From Paramarasmius palmivorus (Eukaryota; Basidiomycota; Agaricomycetes; Agaricales; Marasmiaceae), in the NCBI GenBank assembly GCA_037176845.1, contig JAYKXP010000325.1, forward strand, positions 1 to 26,418: a stretch of 26,418 nt of DNA. Reading direction: 5' to 3'. The notes under the pieces are model-generated. The model worked only from the letters and a program-made list of their open reading frames with translations, was not told where the DNA came from and did no database searches. How positions within the stretch are numbered: the stretch's first letter is position 1; each line of letters starts with the position of its first letter. A program made the position numbers and the translations under genes. Below, piece after piece: positions 1-10,944 of this stretch.

Positions 1-2427
1 CCTGGGATGAAGGAACGTGCGACGGGTGCGATGGTCGCAAACTTCCGGGAACTCACCCATATCGTCGTCTCTGTCCGTTAGCAATCAGGAAGACACGACC
101 TTGGAATATCTCCTCATCCATTGCCCGCGATCGATTGTCGTCTGCAACGGCTTCTCCGATGTTCCGCGTTGGGTATCATGTAGTGACGCAGCGCTGGTTG
201 GTTTGGAATTTCAGACCGTTAATGGCGGCAAAAGCGGTTCGCACAGACAGGGAAAGAATGAGGTAGGGACTTCACCCACTGACAAGATCTGTTCCGCACT
301 TGCTACGTGCAGAATCGGTTTGGCACATTCAACAGGTGAGAACAGCCTTTTACAGGCTTCTATCGGAAGTGGCAGATTCAACCGCCAGAGGCCATGGGAT
401 CGGATTAAGAGAAAGGTCGATGAAGACAAAGTGGTATTGATAAAGGAAGTGGCAGCGACACGGTAGTGTGCCAAATGCACTCGACAACTATCTTCGGTTT
501 CACAAGGGGTTAACCCTTTCGCTGCGTCTTTCGCAGACCTGTTATCTCTGCGGGTTCGTCTACGCAGGTAGGTAGTAAATGTTAATGGTCAGCAGTTGAA
601 ACTCTCTAGCTGCCTGCTCGCGATTGTCCCAGCACCCAACAATTAGCGCTTCCCAGGAATCCAGATTCGACAAGCGGAAAATCAGAGGCGGAGGACTCGA
701 GGTTAGCCAAGTTGATTATGACGCTATACATTGATAATTTACGGCTTCATTTAACCACTCGAGCGCACTCTGCACGTCCCTAGTCACATCAAGCATCAAC
801 GTCATCCACATGTAGTTTGCTCACAAGTTATTCATGATGTTATATAGACATGTGATAGAAGAAGGACGCAGTAGACCAGCCCGAAAAAGAGGAACCGGCA
901 GTTCGCAGATCTAACGAAGCCGTATCACACCCACCCTCGATTAGGATCCGGACTTTGCAGGTCTTCGACCGAAAAAACACCACTCGTCAGGAAGATCCCC
1001 AATCAGGAACTGTATTCCAGATCAGAATGTTCGGTAGTAGCCACCCGAGGGACAATTCTGAGCGCTACATACGCTGCTTGGGCTCGACTACGCGAAGTCC
1101 TCACTATACTGCGTGATGCTGCGACCGCATGTCGGCTCTCCGTTAGATGAGTCCCAGCAGTGCGGTTACATCTCGCCTATGCCGGCCATCCTTTCAGCCT
1201 CCGGGACCTTCTGTACCACTCGCAACCAACGGTGGACCTGGCTAGTTTGGCGAATGCTTGACTTCTATGAGCATATCGCGAGAAAGGCTCTGCTTTGTGT
1301 GCAGTATATCTTTCAATGGCGTCGTGCATGAGTACTACGATTGGAAGTTAACAGATGTTCGCCATTGTGCAGGCTGATTTGCTGTGAGATATCTGACTGT
1401 GGGAAATTTTCGCTCTGCGTACCCATTAGTACACGCTCGTTACTGACGAAGGCCAGAACAGACCAGTTGACGCCTGGGATCGCGTATCTACCCTTGCTAC
1501 CCCACTGCCTTTTCATCGATGTATGCTGAAGGTTCCGGATGTTTCCCTCGACACCTGGAATCACATCAAGTGACCTCGGACATCAGATGGCCTAGCGTCG
1601 CCCTGAGAAGCGGGTGGACGGCCTTGAGTTGTCCAGAGCACGGTCTATGCCTCCATATGAAGGAAGTTTTGAGCCGATTGGCTGAGAACACTGTCCCGGT
1701 ACTGCAGACGGAAGTCTAAGGTAGAGCAGTTTCAGGAAACGGCGCACAGCAATGGCGGAAGCGGACTTGTCGCGGGATATTCCTGTAGCCTATATTCACA
1801 AGATGTTTGGCGGCCCGGGTCATCATCCGCAACCGCTTGATCGACAACTCCGCTGCCTAGTCGATCGTGATACCACAATATTCAGCATTAGCTTGTATTA
1901 ATTCTGGGTTCTTCATAACTGTACCGATATCTACACCGTCTTTCGCCCCCCCTCTTTCTGTATACGCCCCTGGGCTTTTGTACATCTACCAGCATACGTC
2001 GCCAGACCACAGAGCCGGACGCCTGAGATCTTTCCAGTGCACAAGATAAAGAGTGACGGCTCTATGAGCTCTACAAGCTGGTCAGCGAGAAGCATGGCAA
2101 ATTTCAAGCTGAACTTTCGGTTGCAAAAGTTGAATGAGATCGTCTTATAGATCTACACACCTGGCGTAACGCATCTGAGAAACATTATGGCTTGCATTGC
2201 ATTTAGCGTAAACAATTGAGCACTACATGAAATTACAGGATATTGTTGGTTCCGACGTTATCTAATATGGTAACTGAGGAGCCAGTGATGCATAGCGACT
2301 CTTGAGTCCTTCTTCTCCGCTTCTGGGTCCTCCTCGACTTCGTACTGTTATTTCCAGGAGTCTGAATAAGATAAGGCGCAGGAAGCTTAGCACCAACGCG
2401 GGCAAGTTGAACCTGCATACCCCCTAG
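1..2427. other. Gene-poor stretch, possibly decayed coding DNA
   Basis: No gene can be supported here. The longest plus-strand frame (17-466, 149 codons) has no recognisable motif, no splice context and a competing minus-strand frame (211-480). Shorter frames at 1113-1331 and 1519-1719 contain coherent-looking pieces, for example a helical stretch around 1030-1136 and a short segment ending in ENTVPVLQTEV near 1719, but no domain could be named. The fragmentation resembles an old decayed gene, yet random open frames explain it equally well. Confidence 0.4.
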
Positions 2428-3190
2428 CCCAAGAATGATATTCTATGGCCTACGGACTCTCTTGAGTATGACATCATCTGTTTCGTCCACGAGTCGGCCC
2501 ACCCCACCAGCACAGTACCTAAGCCCACAAAGATATGTAAACTATACAAAGCTGTCGCAGCAGAAAGGCTCACCTCTATCTTGGTTCGTCTAGTAAACGA
2601 ACGGAACTGGTTGCCCGTTGCAGCCCAACAAACATCCTACAGCGAAAAGTATCGCCACTTGGACCGTCTGAGATCGCGTCTTCAAATAACTCCCTTGTTG
2701 AACTGCTTGAAACAGCACTAAGAGTTGTGGGCAGGGATGCCTCTGCCTTCTAGAAAGTCCCGGAGAATGTCCTCCACCGTTCGCATTGACTGATAGAGAG
2801 GGTTCGCTAACATAGCTTGGGAAAGTTTGCGCGGGTTTCCTCCTTCATCGTCTTGTGAAGGTCAAATCCGTAGGGAGCTGTACCCGGATATGTAGCACGT
2901 ATATACGCTGCTCACGAGAGCTGCTTCGGCCCACCCTTGTACGCTTGAGCAACCTGGAATGGGATATTAGCCAAGGATTCCTTGGGCTACAAACCTTTGA
3001 AAACTTACCCTTCCCTAGGTCATCTTGCTTCCAGCATGGAAGCATAAAACCCTCAAGGAATGCCTGAAATAAGGGTGCTGAATAGGCTCAGGACCGACTA
3101 CTACGTGTCGGAGCATCTGCCAGCCGAACTGCTTGTGCATTTCCTCACTCCGGACAGTAAAAGCAGAGGGCTAGACGAGAAGTAATCAGC
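2428..3190 (+). pseudogene. Fragmented coding remnant, family unknown
   Basis: From about 2428 to 2718 the plus strand is open for roughly 97 codons without any Met, ending at a TAA. A second frame takes over around 2675 and runs to a TAG near 2752, with a helix-like piece LVELLETALRVVGRDASAF. The change of frame inside a plausible protein suggests a lost or shifted exon. Near 3115 another short frame reads EHLPAELLVHFL, which is weakly like the start of an F-box (LPxELL pattern). I do not identify the family. It may be a decayed F-box-type gene, a common class in these fungi, but that is inference from one short motif. Confidence 0.25.
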
Positions 3191-3243
3191 AAGTTATGCG
3201 AGTCATAAGCAGTTGTAACCTTACCATAGTCTATGATAATTTA

Positions 3244-4309
3244 TCAGGTGAATTGCGACTTCTTGGGGTATGGCTGTCTGTTGCGGAGATGAGATATCCA
3301 AATGGAGAGGAGCTTGAATAGTCTAGGAAACCACGTGGCAAACAAGGCTTTCGTGAGGGAGGCAGGTTTGTTGTCATAGAAGTAGGTAGATGAGAAGAAG
3401 GGGATTGATTGGGTCCACTGGGTAACCGTAAAGAAGACAAAGCCCAATTGCCCTAAAGTTGGAGATCTCGCTTCTTGGTGTCAGACATCATAGGGCGGAA
3501 AGTGCGGGAATAGTGGCAAGAGTTACAGAAGCCTCCGTAACGAAGGCGAGAGAACTCTGACCTTCGAGTTTCCAGGTATTCCTTGCGAGGTATTGCACTA
3601 CTCCCGTTCAATGCCTGGCCCTGCTGTATAACTTCGTAGTCTGGCCCAGTCAAGATTAGCATCAGTCCTAGGCAAAAAAAACAACAAAGAAGTCAAAAGC
3701 TATCACGACCAACTGGTATTATCAACTCACTGAATGAAATGACGGGTCGGGTTGTACATCCTCCGAGAAATCTTTGCTCTCGATGGCATTCCAAGATCTT
3801 TCTCTTCCAGCTGGCCGTTAGACCCTCTAGTATCATAACCTGTGACGCTGAAGGAAAAGCATGGGTCCATCAGTCTCCAGTTGTCGCGACTTCCACCGCA
3901 ATCAAGTGATATCTGATCTGTTCAGAATGATGCCCAGGTAATCGTCGGGACTGCTCCGATATCTCTGGAAACAAACACACTAACAAACTCCATAGTTGTC
4001 TGAGCAGGATTCACTAGAGATGTCCTGTCGTAGGATGATAGCCAATATATTGGCAAGTCTGCATGAGGAGGAACTTACTATGTTTTCGTCCATCCACGAT
4101 ACTCCAGACGAGAATGATGAAACTCTTGAAGAGCTGGTACGAGTTGAAGATGCAGGGAGATTCGGGAAGGGGGTGTTCTGCCAGAGGATGCCGAAGGGTA
4201 AATCCTGCGAAGTGTCGATCTTCTGGAAGAGGCTGAAGAAGAATCGGCGATGAATTTCGGCTGCCGAAGAATTAGACATGGATCCCAGAAGGGCGCAAGA
4301 GTTGAGCAA
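3244..4309 (-). pseudogene. Disrupted multi-exon gene remnant, family unknown
   Basis: On the minus strand several pieces follow one another with fungal-style splice signals but change frame. The first piece (4309 to about 4061) is Ser-rich and ends at a good donor, GTAAGT. A middle piece (about 3905-3736) ends in NPTRHFIQ at a GTGAGT donor. The acceptor TTGCCTAG near 3668 continues the frame into TDANLDWARLRSYTAG before a TAG near 3613. Further pieces lie in other frames: RAIGLCLLYGYPVDPINP near 3435 and KALFATWFPRLFKLLSIW near 3330. The run of coherent pieces argues for a real ancestral gene, and the frame changes and stops for decay. It has a loose resemblance to uncharacterised agaricomycete proteins, but I cannot name a domain. 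Confidence 0.3.
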
Positions 4310-5170
4310 CTAATGCGGGGTAGATACTATTAAGAGGATCAGCGTAAAGTTTTCTTAATCGCAGTTTTACTTGCCTACCCTCCTCGACTCCTCCTCGCCA
4401 TCGCAGGCTCACAGTCCGCTTCCATCAGTGTCCTCGTCCCAAAAGATACTACAAACCTATCGTAGACCCGAGCATCGACATCACTTTGAAACACAGCCTA
4501 TACTCCTTTATGGATGCACCTATGAATGCGAGTTAAGCTTCCTGTCGTCGTTCCCCAGATACACTCCTTTAGTGTTAACCAAAGCCTCTGTAACAGTATA
4601 GACCGAATACCTGCTCTATGGTTAGCCCTGACAACTCATTGGGGAAATGGTATTGACATACAGAGATGAATAATGAAATAGTTCTTGTCGAGATGGACCA
4701 CTTTGCGACGGCAATTCACGTGGGTTTGCTAGCAATCTGCGATGGTAGTTACCGAGCGATAAGAAGCCGAAGCTATCCTAGGTGTCTTGTTGCTTCCATT
4801 GGCTTCCAAGATTGGTTTTGTAGGAGAGAACTGCAGAGGGAGACCTCGTGCAAAGCGAATCCACGAGATATCTGCCACTGAGGAAAGCTGTATCCCTTGC
4901 TGTTTAAAAGACAGGAGAGATGTTGGACCAGTTCGACGATCTTGTGGTGATTGGAAGGTTTGGGAATTGATGATGACGAAGGTTGAGAGAGTTCAAGACC
5001 ATTAAGTGTAGGTCTCTTCGTTCCTGTGTAGCGAACATGTTCTTCGGGAGATGCAACCGCTGATAAACAACATACTAGTCAATGATCAAGCTAGTCACCG
5101 AAAATTTTACTCAACGGCACCCTTCTCTCTGCATTTTGTGGGCTGAGCCGGGATGTATCCAGACCTCGAA
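4310..5170. other. No supported gene
   Basis: Short frames occur at 4371-4601 (+), 4666-4881 (+) and 4787-5005 (+). None shows a recognisable domain, splice context or paralogue in the window. They are treated as chance frames or background between decayed genes. Confidence 0.4.
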
Positions 5171-5880
5171 TTAGGCGACCCTGATGTCGCCTTCAGCAAT
5201 CGCCATGCAGTCCTCAATTTGAGGAGGCCTACCGACGGAAGCCAGACTGGGCAGAACAAAAGCTTTGCCTCTTCTTCTTGTTCTGTCTGGAATGACGTTC
5301 CCCACTATCCATCCGATCTGCGTTAGCTCTTTGGATGAGGCTGAGACCTGGAAATGCCGTGCCGCTGCTTGATGCAACAGAGCTCAACATGTTGATGCTG
5401 GTATATGGAGCTTGAAATCGGAGCGCAATGGCCTGAGCTGGCGGAACGCTAGGTTGTGCCGCGGCAAAGCCTGAGCTACTGGAAGATTGCAGCCAAAGGC
5501 ATGGGCGGTGGCAGTTGTGGCGTCTGTGACATTGGAGCATTAGCCTGGAGTTGAGACATGAACGACAGCGGTTCAGAGTTCACTCTGAGTCATCGGAAGT
5601 TGGGTTAGCGAGGTTGAGGCGTGAGGTTGAGGCGGAAGCTGATTAGCGGAAGCTGATTAGGCGGAAGCTGAGTAGACGAAGCTGAGTAGACGGCGTCTGA
5701 GTAGGTGCAGCTGAGTAGATGGAAGCTGACTGTAGGCGGAAGTTGGGTCGTTGCAGGTTGGTGGTACAGGTTGGGATATATTCTGAAACGCATTTGTATT
5801 GGGAACGATGAAGATATCATTTGAGGATGATTCTGCAGCCACCGCACACTCAAGCCCTGCATGAACATTTCTGGTTTCAT
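5171..5880 (-). pseudogene. Disrupted Ser/Gln/Pro-rich gene remnant
   Basis: Reading from 5880 towards 5171 on the minus strand, a low-complexity protein rich in Ser, Gln and Pro can be followed, but it moves between frames. The N-terminal part is NDIFIVPNTNAFQNISQP (about 5830-5770), followed by a repeat-encoded segment (5750-5594), then SSGFAAAQPSVPPAQAIALR (about 5480-5420) and LSLIQRANADRMDSGERHS near 5330. A basic segment RTRRRGKAFVLPSLASVG appears in another frame near 5270, followed by RPPQIEDCMAIAEGD. An arrangement of Ser/Pro-rich N-terminus, basic patch and short acidic motif looks like dispersed uncharacterised agaricomycete proteins, but I have no name for it. Stops and frame changes make an intact product unlikely. 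Confidence 0.35.
5594..5750. repeat. Imperfect tandem repeat, period about 14-15 bp
   Basis: Seven or eight degenerate copies of a unit close to GCGGAAGCTGATTAG run head to tail from about 5631 to 5750. They are preceded at 5611-5633 by two copies of a shorter GAGGTTGAGGCG-like unit. Most copies are 15 bp, but some are 14, which shifts the minus-strand frame and probably helped break the gene that contains the repeat. On the minus strand the unit encodes short Gln-Leu-Pro or Ser-Ala-Ser-Ala type repeats. Confidence 0.75.
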
Positions 5881-6886
5881 GTTGGCCTGGTCATAGCGCC
5901 TCTGTAGGAATCATCAGCTAGGAAGGGTTCCATATAGAATAATCACGACGTACCTTAGAGTATCTCTAGGTCAAGAAATTAACGCAAAATAACAAACACA
6001 AAAGAATGGCAGGGTGGATGAAAAGAGAGACTGGACAACTGAGGAGCCTGTAAACCCTTGAGATCGATTTTTACCGGCTCGTCCCTACAACACGTCTGTT
6101 AGTCAACGAAATAACACTATCGATTTGGCCCACCTGGTAAATACAGCATGACAACGTCTATCCATTTTGACGGTCCAGCTCAAGGCATAGGAGATGCCGA
6201 ACTTGAAGAGCGGACTACAGATGCCAGTAGCACGGCATTATAAATAAGAAATAACGAAGGCTGAATGTAGGCGAACGTTCTCTAGGCAGACATAAAGAAA
6301 GTCATCAAAGCACGCTTACTGGAATGAGTTCACACCTCAAAACGGGTAGACATGAGGATAATAGCGAGCAAGACAAGGGTGTAGTTGGAGTGAGTGTAAG
6401 ACCAGAGTATGCGACCACGTCAAGGGAACGTGCAACCACGGCAAGCGCTAGTTCAAAGTACGCAGACACGCCACGCATTTTACATCACATGTCACGAATT
6501 TCCGGTGAAAAATGTATTCATACTTATTGAAAGCGATCAACAAAGTCGCGACGCGCGTTGCCGTAGTCCCGTGGCCGAGTTTCAAACTCCGCCGGCCCAG
6601 TCAGGAGTGCTGTACAATGTCCCCAACTTTTAACCATAACGGTTGCACCTGCTAGCTCAAAACTTGGCTAGCTCGTAGGTATGATGTCAGCCAACATATG
6701 ATAGAAATTTTGTTGTATTCCGTCGACCATAAACTTCTGTACGAACCGAAAAGCCTATGCAAAGCTTCAATTGATGGCAGAATGATAGATGCTATTGACG
6801 AGCCCATAGGTTTTCCGCAATAAAAATTACATGCACTTGAAGCTAATACATGGCACTATCTATTCCGTGCAAGTCCGAGCCAGATA
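5881..6886. other. No supported gene
   Basis: About 1 kb with only short frames (for example 6324-6530 and 6409-6633, both +). No domain, splice structure or RNA gene was seen. A GCTAGCTC-like motif occurs twice close together at about 6651-6675, the only small repeat noted. Confidence 0.45.
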
Positions 6887-7591
6887 TTACTTTAGAGGAG
6901 CGAGGAAAGCCATTTTTGAAACACCTACCCGGTTTGAAACCCGGTGCCAGTGATAGTAGTCCCACGACTTGCAAGAGAATTTAACAAGCCAATCTGCGGA
7001 GTAGAGCTTCTGATGCCACAAGAGTTTGGCACTATCAAAGGACTCTAAGTGGTATAGGGGATATGACGGTGTAAAGAGTGCTAGCGTGCGAAGTAGGCAT
7101 ATGGCCATAAGTTCACAGTATTCCGATTCCGCCATGGCGGGAGTGTGAAATTGGCCAGATCGATTGGGGTCTTGTAGAAATTCCGGGAAGGTGGCATGTG
7201 CAAAGAGTATGTTCTGTTCTCAATTGATACCTTCCGGCATCCGCAGGACCGAGTGCAATCGGATTAGGAGGGTGGAAACCTCGTGAACTTTGAGATTCAA
7301 GAGCAGCGCAAGCAACCTCGATGAGCGCCACTGTTGTGGCTCATCGGGATGGGCAGAGTGAGGAGTGACTAGCAAGCGTAACAAGGGCTGTACCTTGTTC
7401 CAATGGCGACAAGTCGACAGAATCTGGTGGTATAACATGTCTAAAGGCGAATAAGGAGACTCCCCTTGCTCAACGTAGATACGCAAAATGGTATCTAGAC
7501 GTTCCTGTAGAGGTTCATCATCGACGTCAAGGTGGTTGATGATGCGAGGATGTCGATGCTGCGAGATGTCGCTAGCAATGAGCGACGGCAC
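6887..7591 (-). pseudogene. NACHT-type protein fragment with in-frame TGA
   Basis: A minus-strand frame runs 7591 to 6887 and is interrupted once, by TGA at 7220-7222; the same frame is open on both sides. The upstream part contains SPLDMLYHQIL, then RLLALLLNLKVHEVSTLL and IRLHSVLRMPE. This matches the winged-helix-like segment after the ATPase in basidiomycete NACHT proteins (consensus LDxLYxxIL ... LHSV). After the TGA comes FAHATFPEFLQDPNRSGQFH, which matches the following HASFxDFLxDxxRSGxFH motif of that family. The P-loop and Walker B half is not visible upstream. These proteins are NLR-like NTPases thought to act in self/non-self recognition. This copy looks like a truncated remnant. 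A short intron over the stop or a sequencing error is possible but less likely. Confidence 0.7.
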
Positions 7592-8395
7592 AAGCGGAAG
7601 AAAGAGAAAGGGGAGGAAAGAAGGTGTGATTGTATAGGGAACATCGTGGCGGTGAAGGATGGGAAACTGAATAGATCTGTCAAAGGCTGCACGGCTGGCT
7701 TAGTATGCGCATCAAGAACAAGACACTGCTTCAGGCGTATGAAGTAGCGTGTGATGGGGTTTCTAGTTCACAAGTCCTTATCATGTTGAATACACAGTGA
7801 TATTCTGGTCCTGCAAGTTTGAAGTGAACTTTTCCCGGCTACTAGTTGAAGAGAACGGGGCCAAAGTGAGGAGAGGTTCGAGATGGCTGTGAACTGACAC
7901 ACCTGTCGCTTTCACTGCTGAGCTCTTGAAAATCTCCCTGTCCAATGTATCCGACTGCGAGAACCAGCCGAAAACTGTAATCGATATTGAGGCGAAGAGG
8001 CGAAGGGGCGAAGAGCCAGGAGGCGATACAGATGTGGTGGTATCAAGAATTTATATTTGGCGCCCACGCTCAGTCCATAGAGGTGTCAAGTGATTCAGCA
8101 GGAAAACGATCTATGTATCTATTTTTCCTTCCATCCTCTCTCACGTACGCGTACTTTGCGCATTCTCCAACGTCAAGCGGGCAGTCGAGCCCCGATGTCT
8201 GTCTAGGGGAATTTTTGCTCGGCTAACCCGTCATTATCTCTGTCGGGTGCTGTTTCTGTAGAAACAGGATCCAATCGCTGCAGTGTAATCAGACGGCGAG
8301 CAACGAGCACTGATGAAGAGAATCAAATCCAAAGGCTGTGGCATCCCCACGATTGTCTACAAGCATCTTGTCGTCTCCCAACACCAAGGCCCTCT
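7592..8395. other. Upstream region of the kinase gene, no gene seen
   Basis: Short frames at 7495-7692 (-), 7532-7747 (+) and 7987-8226 (+) are shadows or chance frames. A TTATATTTGG sequence near 8048 could serve as a distant TATA-like element for the kinase gene downstream, but it lies almost 350 bases from the chosen start and cannot be assigned with confidence. Confidence 0.35.
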
Positions 8396-10475
8396 ATGAG
8401 CACACTTTCCTCCAGGGAACCCACAGGAATGCTCACTACAGAAGATCTCCAAAGAATGCTCATAAAATCCAACGCAATCGACTCGTTATGCTCAATGGAT
8501 GTGGCCCTTGTCCCTCATGTGGTGGACCTATTACAATTGGTGAGTACCCCAAAGATACATGCACGGTCATACACTTGTTAACGGATGCTACTATCTCTAG
8601 GAAGCGTCGTCAAATGACGGTAATTTGGAGTATCGCAAATTTTGCTTGAGAGCACTCCGTGCTCTTGTGAAGAAACACAACATCCTCCCAGCTTCATTAT
8701 TCGTGGATAACATCACTCGCGAAGGAGGATATGCATTACGCGGAGGTGGATTCTCGGTGCGTTACGTTCTTGAGTAGGATCCTTACCTGTACTGACATGG
8801 TCTATCTAGGACATATGGAAAGGATTCTACGGAGACCAACCCGTTTGCTTGAAGGTTTTACGGATTCAGGTAGAGGCCGACGAACGAAAGCGAGCCAAAA
8901 CCCTTGCCGTGAATCACTGCGTTGCTTTTTATATTGTCGCATTCTGACTTGGAATCAGGCGTTTTGCAGAGAAGCTCTCGTATGGACTCAATTTAACCAT
9001 CCAAATTTACTCTCACTTTTCGGCGTCAACACAACACTATTCTCTCCCGGATTCTGTCTTGTTTCACCTTGGATGGCGAACGGAGACATAATCACTTACT
9101 TGGAGAGGAACCCGGACCATGATCGAATGAAAACAGTGCGTGGACTCGTCCTTGACTTGACATCACCTAGTGCCTGATTATCATCTCAGGCATACGAAAT
9201 AGCATCGGGTATGGCCTACCTTCACTCTCTTCAACCCATTATTGTTCATGGCGATATTAAGGGGGTGCGTGTACAAGGATTTTACACCCATTACACCGCT
9301 TCTAATGGCGTCTTCATAGGCAAATATCCTCGTCGATGATCAGTACAGTTGCCGCCTGGCGGATTTTGGCCTGGCTACAATGATCGAGACTCAGAGGTTG
9401 GACAGCACGACTAGCGGTTCACCCAAAGGCACAGTTAGATGGATGGCACCAGAGTTACTATACTCTCCTGATAACTTGAACATCGACGCGAACCACCCAC
9501 CTCGGGATGTCTATGCCTTCGCCTGCACAGTTTATGAGGTAAGAATAAAAACCTGATTGTGCCATATCTATTCGTACTATCACGATTGTTTAGATTATGT
9601 CCGGAAAATGTCCATTTTCAGAACTTAGGGAAGGCGCGGTCATCCTCCAAGTGATGAATGGCCAAAGACCTCTCAGGCCGGAGGATGGATGGTGTCCAGA
9701 TAACATATGGAAAATGGTACAGCGGTGTTGGTCGCAAGATCCCAAGAAAAGGCCTGACGCTATCGAGCTTGAGCAATTTCTCTACCGACTAGTCTCATTG
9801 AGTCCATACTTGGACTTTGCAAGGTTTCACAGTGCGGGAAATACTGTAGGGGAGCAAGTTGAACGAATGCTCATACCCATCGACGAGGCCGAGCAACAGC
9901 TTCGGGAGAAGGAAAACGCCTACATGACCAGGATTAAGCAGATGGAAGAAGATTACAATATCGCTATTCACTATGTGAAGTACGTCACCCCTTCATTGAT
10001 ATTCTGTTGAGCAATTTAAGTATCTGACAAGGATCTTAGGGGGACGGAAAAGATGCTGCGCCGGATGAAAGATGAGTTAACAAAACAGAAGAGCCTCAAC
10101 GACCAGCTCAAATCAGATCTTACAACTGCCCGGACGAGCGTAACGAACATCGGTCCTCAGGTACCTCCCCAGCAAGGACATCTAGCTATTGCGCCAGTTT
10201 CTGGGATAGTACCACAGCAGCCGCGCCAGTCGGAGATTCCAAACATTCTATCTAGCTTCGGTAAAGCACCGATTTACGGTGGCGCGAACAAAGCTGCTCG
10301 GGTCAAACAATTGCCCGAGCCTCGGCCACTCCCGCCAGTACCATCCACTAGTTCCATACCAACTTACGTAGTATTCCAGAATAATCCACCCTCTGGTATC
10401 GTCGGAGATATTAAGAAAGCTTCTGGGACAGCTTCATGGAGACGTGTTCTAGAAACTTGGAAGGGTAATCGGTAG
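8396..10475 (+). CDS. TKL-type protein kinase, 8 exons, intact
   Basis: Spliced model: 8396-8539, 8601-8756, 8810-8908, 8959-9135, 9190-9264, 9320-9538, 9594-9979 and 10040-10475. All introns are about 50-60 nt, begin with GT, end with AG and keep frame, giving about 563 residues. Residues 1-90 are a helical region shared with the neighbouring paralogue. The kinase domain then has a Gly-rich loop RGGGFSDIWKG (95-105), the ATP lysine in VCLKVLR (115), catalytic loop HGDIKGAN (212-219), DFG (232-234), APE (260-262) and a C-lobe RCWSQDPKKRPD. HGD replaces the usual HRD, as is common in expanded basidiomycete tyrosine-kinase-like kinases. A probable coiled coil (about 384-445) and a Pro-rich tail follow. 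The start is the first Met in frame; a further 5' exon is not excluded. Likely a cytosolic Ser/Thr kinase of unknown substrate. It lies tail-to-tail with a decayed paralogue. Confidence 0.9.
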
Positions 10476-10944
10476 TTGGACAGTAGTATTATATACTCCT
10501 GTTGAATTATGTTTTTACCCAAGCGATAGCAATGGCAGTCTTATCCAGATATCTCTTCGCCATTCGTGAAAGTAGTCTAGCAGGACACCTTATATGAAAG
10601 ACGCCCGGCCCTGTAACCCGTTTAGCCGGTGCGTTAGTACTAGTATAATGCACCACTACTCACAGATAGAGAGCGATTTCAGTCGAGAAGTAAATGTCTC
10701 TCGGTGAGACGCAGATTCACAATGCATATCGTCTTTTGCAGGTAAACTGGTCTCCAAATGGTAACATTCTGTCACCGAGTTCAAGATGTTTGTATCATGA
10801 AACGACACGCACAATACATCCAGAGCCGCGATAACGAACGAAGCATGCGAGTCAAAGGACAGCGTTAACGGTAACAATGTTCCGCGGAGCCCAGACTAAA
10901 CGTTGATCGAATGCGCATTCAGATGATCTACCACCGCCCACAGG
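10476..10944. other. Intergenic spacer between convergent kinase genes
   Basis: Shared 3' flank of the two convergent kinase genes. No gene is supported; the minus-strand frame at 10656-10877 has no recognisable motif. The minus-strand gene may extend into 10896-10944 if its last possible intron (donor GTGAGT at about 10980) is used. Confidence 0.5.

Noticed and set aside
17..466. 149-codon plus-strand frame at the left edge
   Set aside because: No domain, no splice context, low-information composition and an opposing frame; it is not annotated as a CDS.
2585..2610. Inverted repeat GTTCGT ... ACGAAC, considered as a tRNA arm
   Set aside because: No acceptor stem, D-arm or B-box pattern around it; it is only a short hairpin.
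6920..6945. GGTTTGAAACC-like sequence, considered as a tRNA T-arm
   Set aside because: No matching A box or acceptor stem within tRNA distance, and it lies inside the NACHT-type frame.
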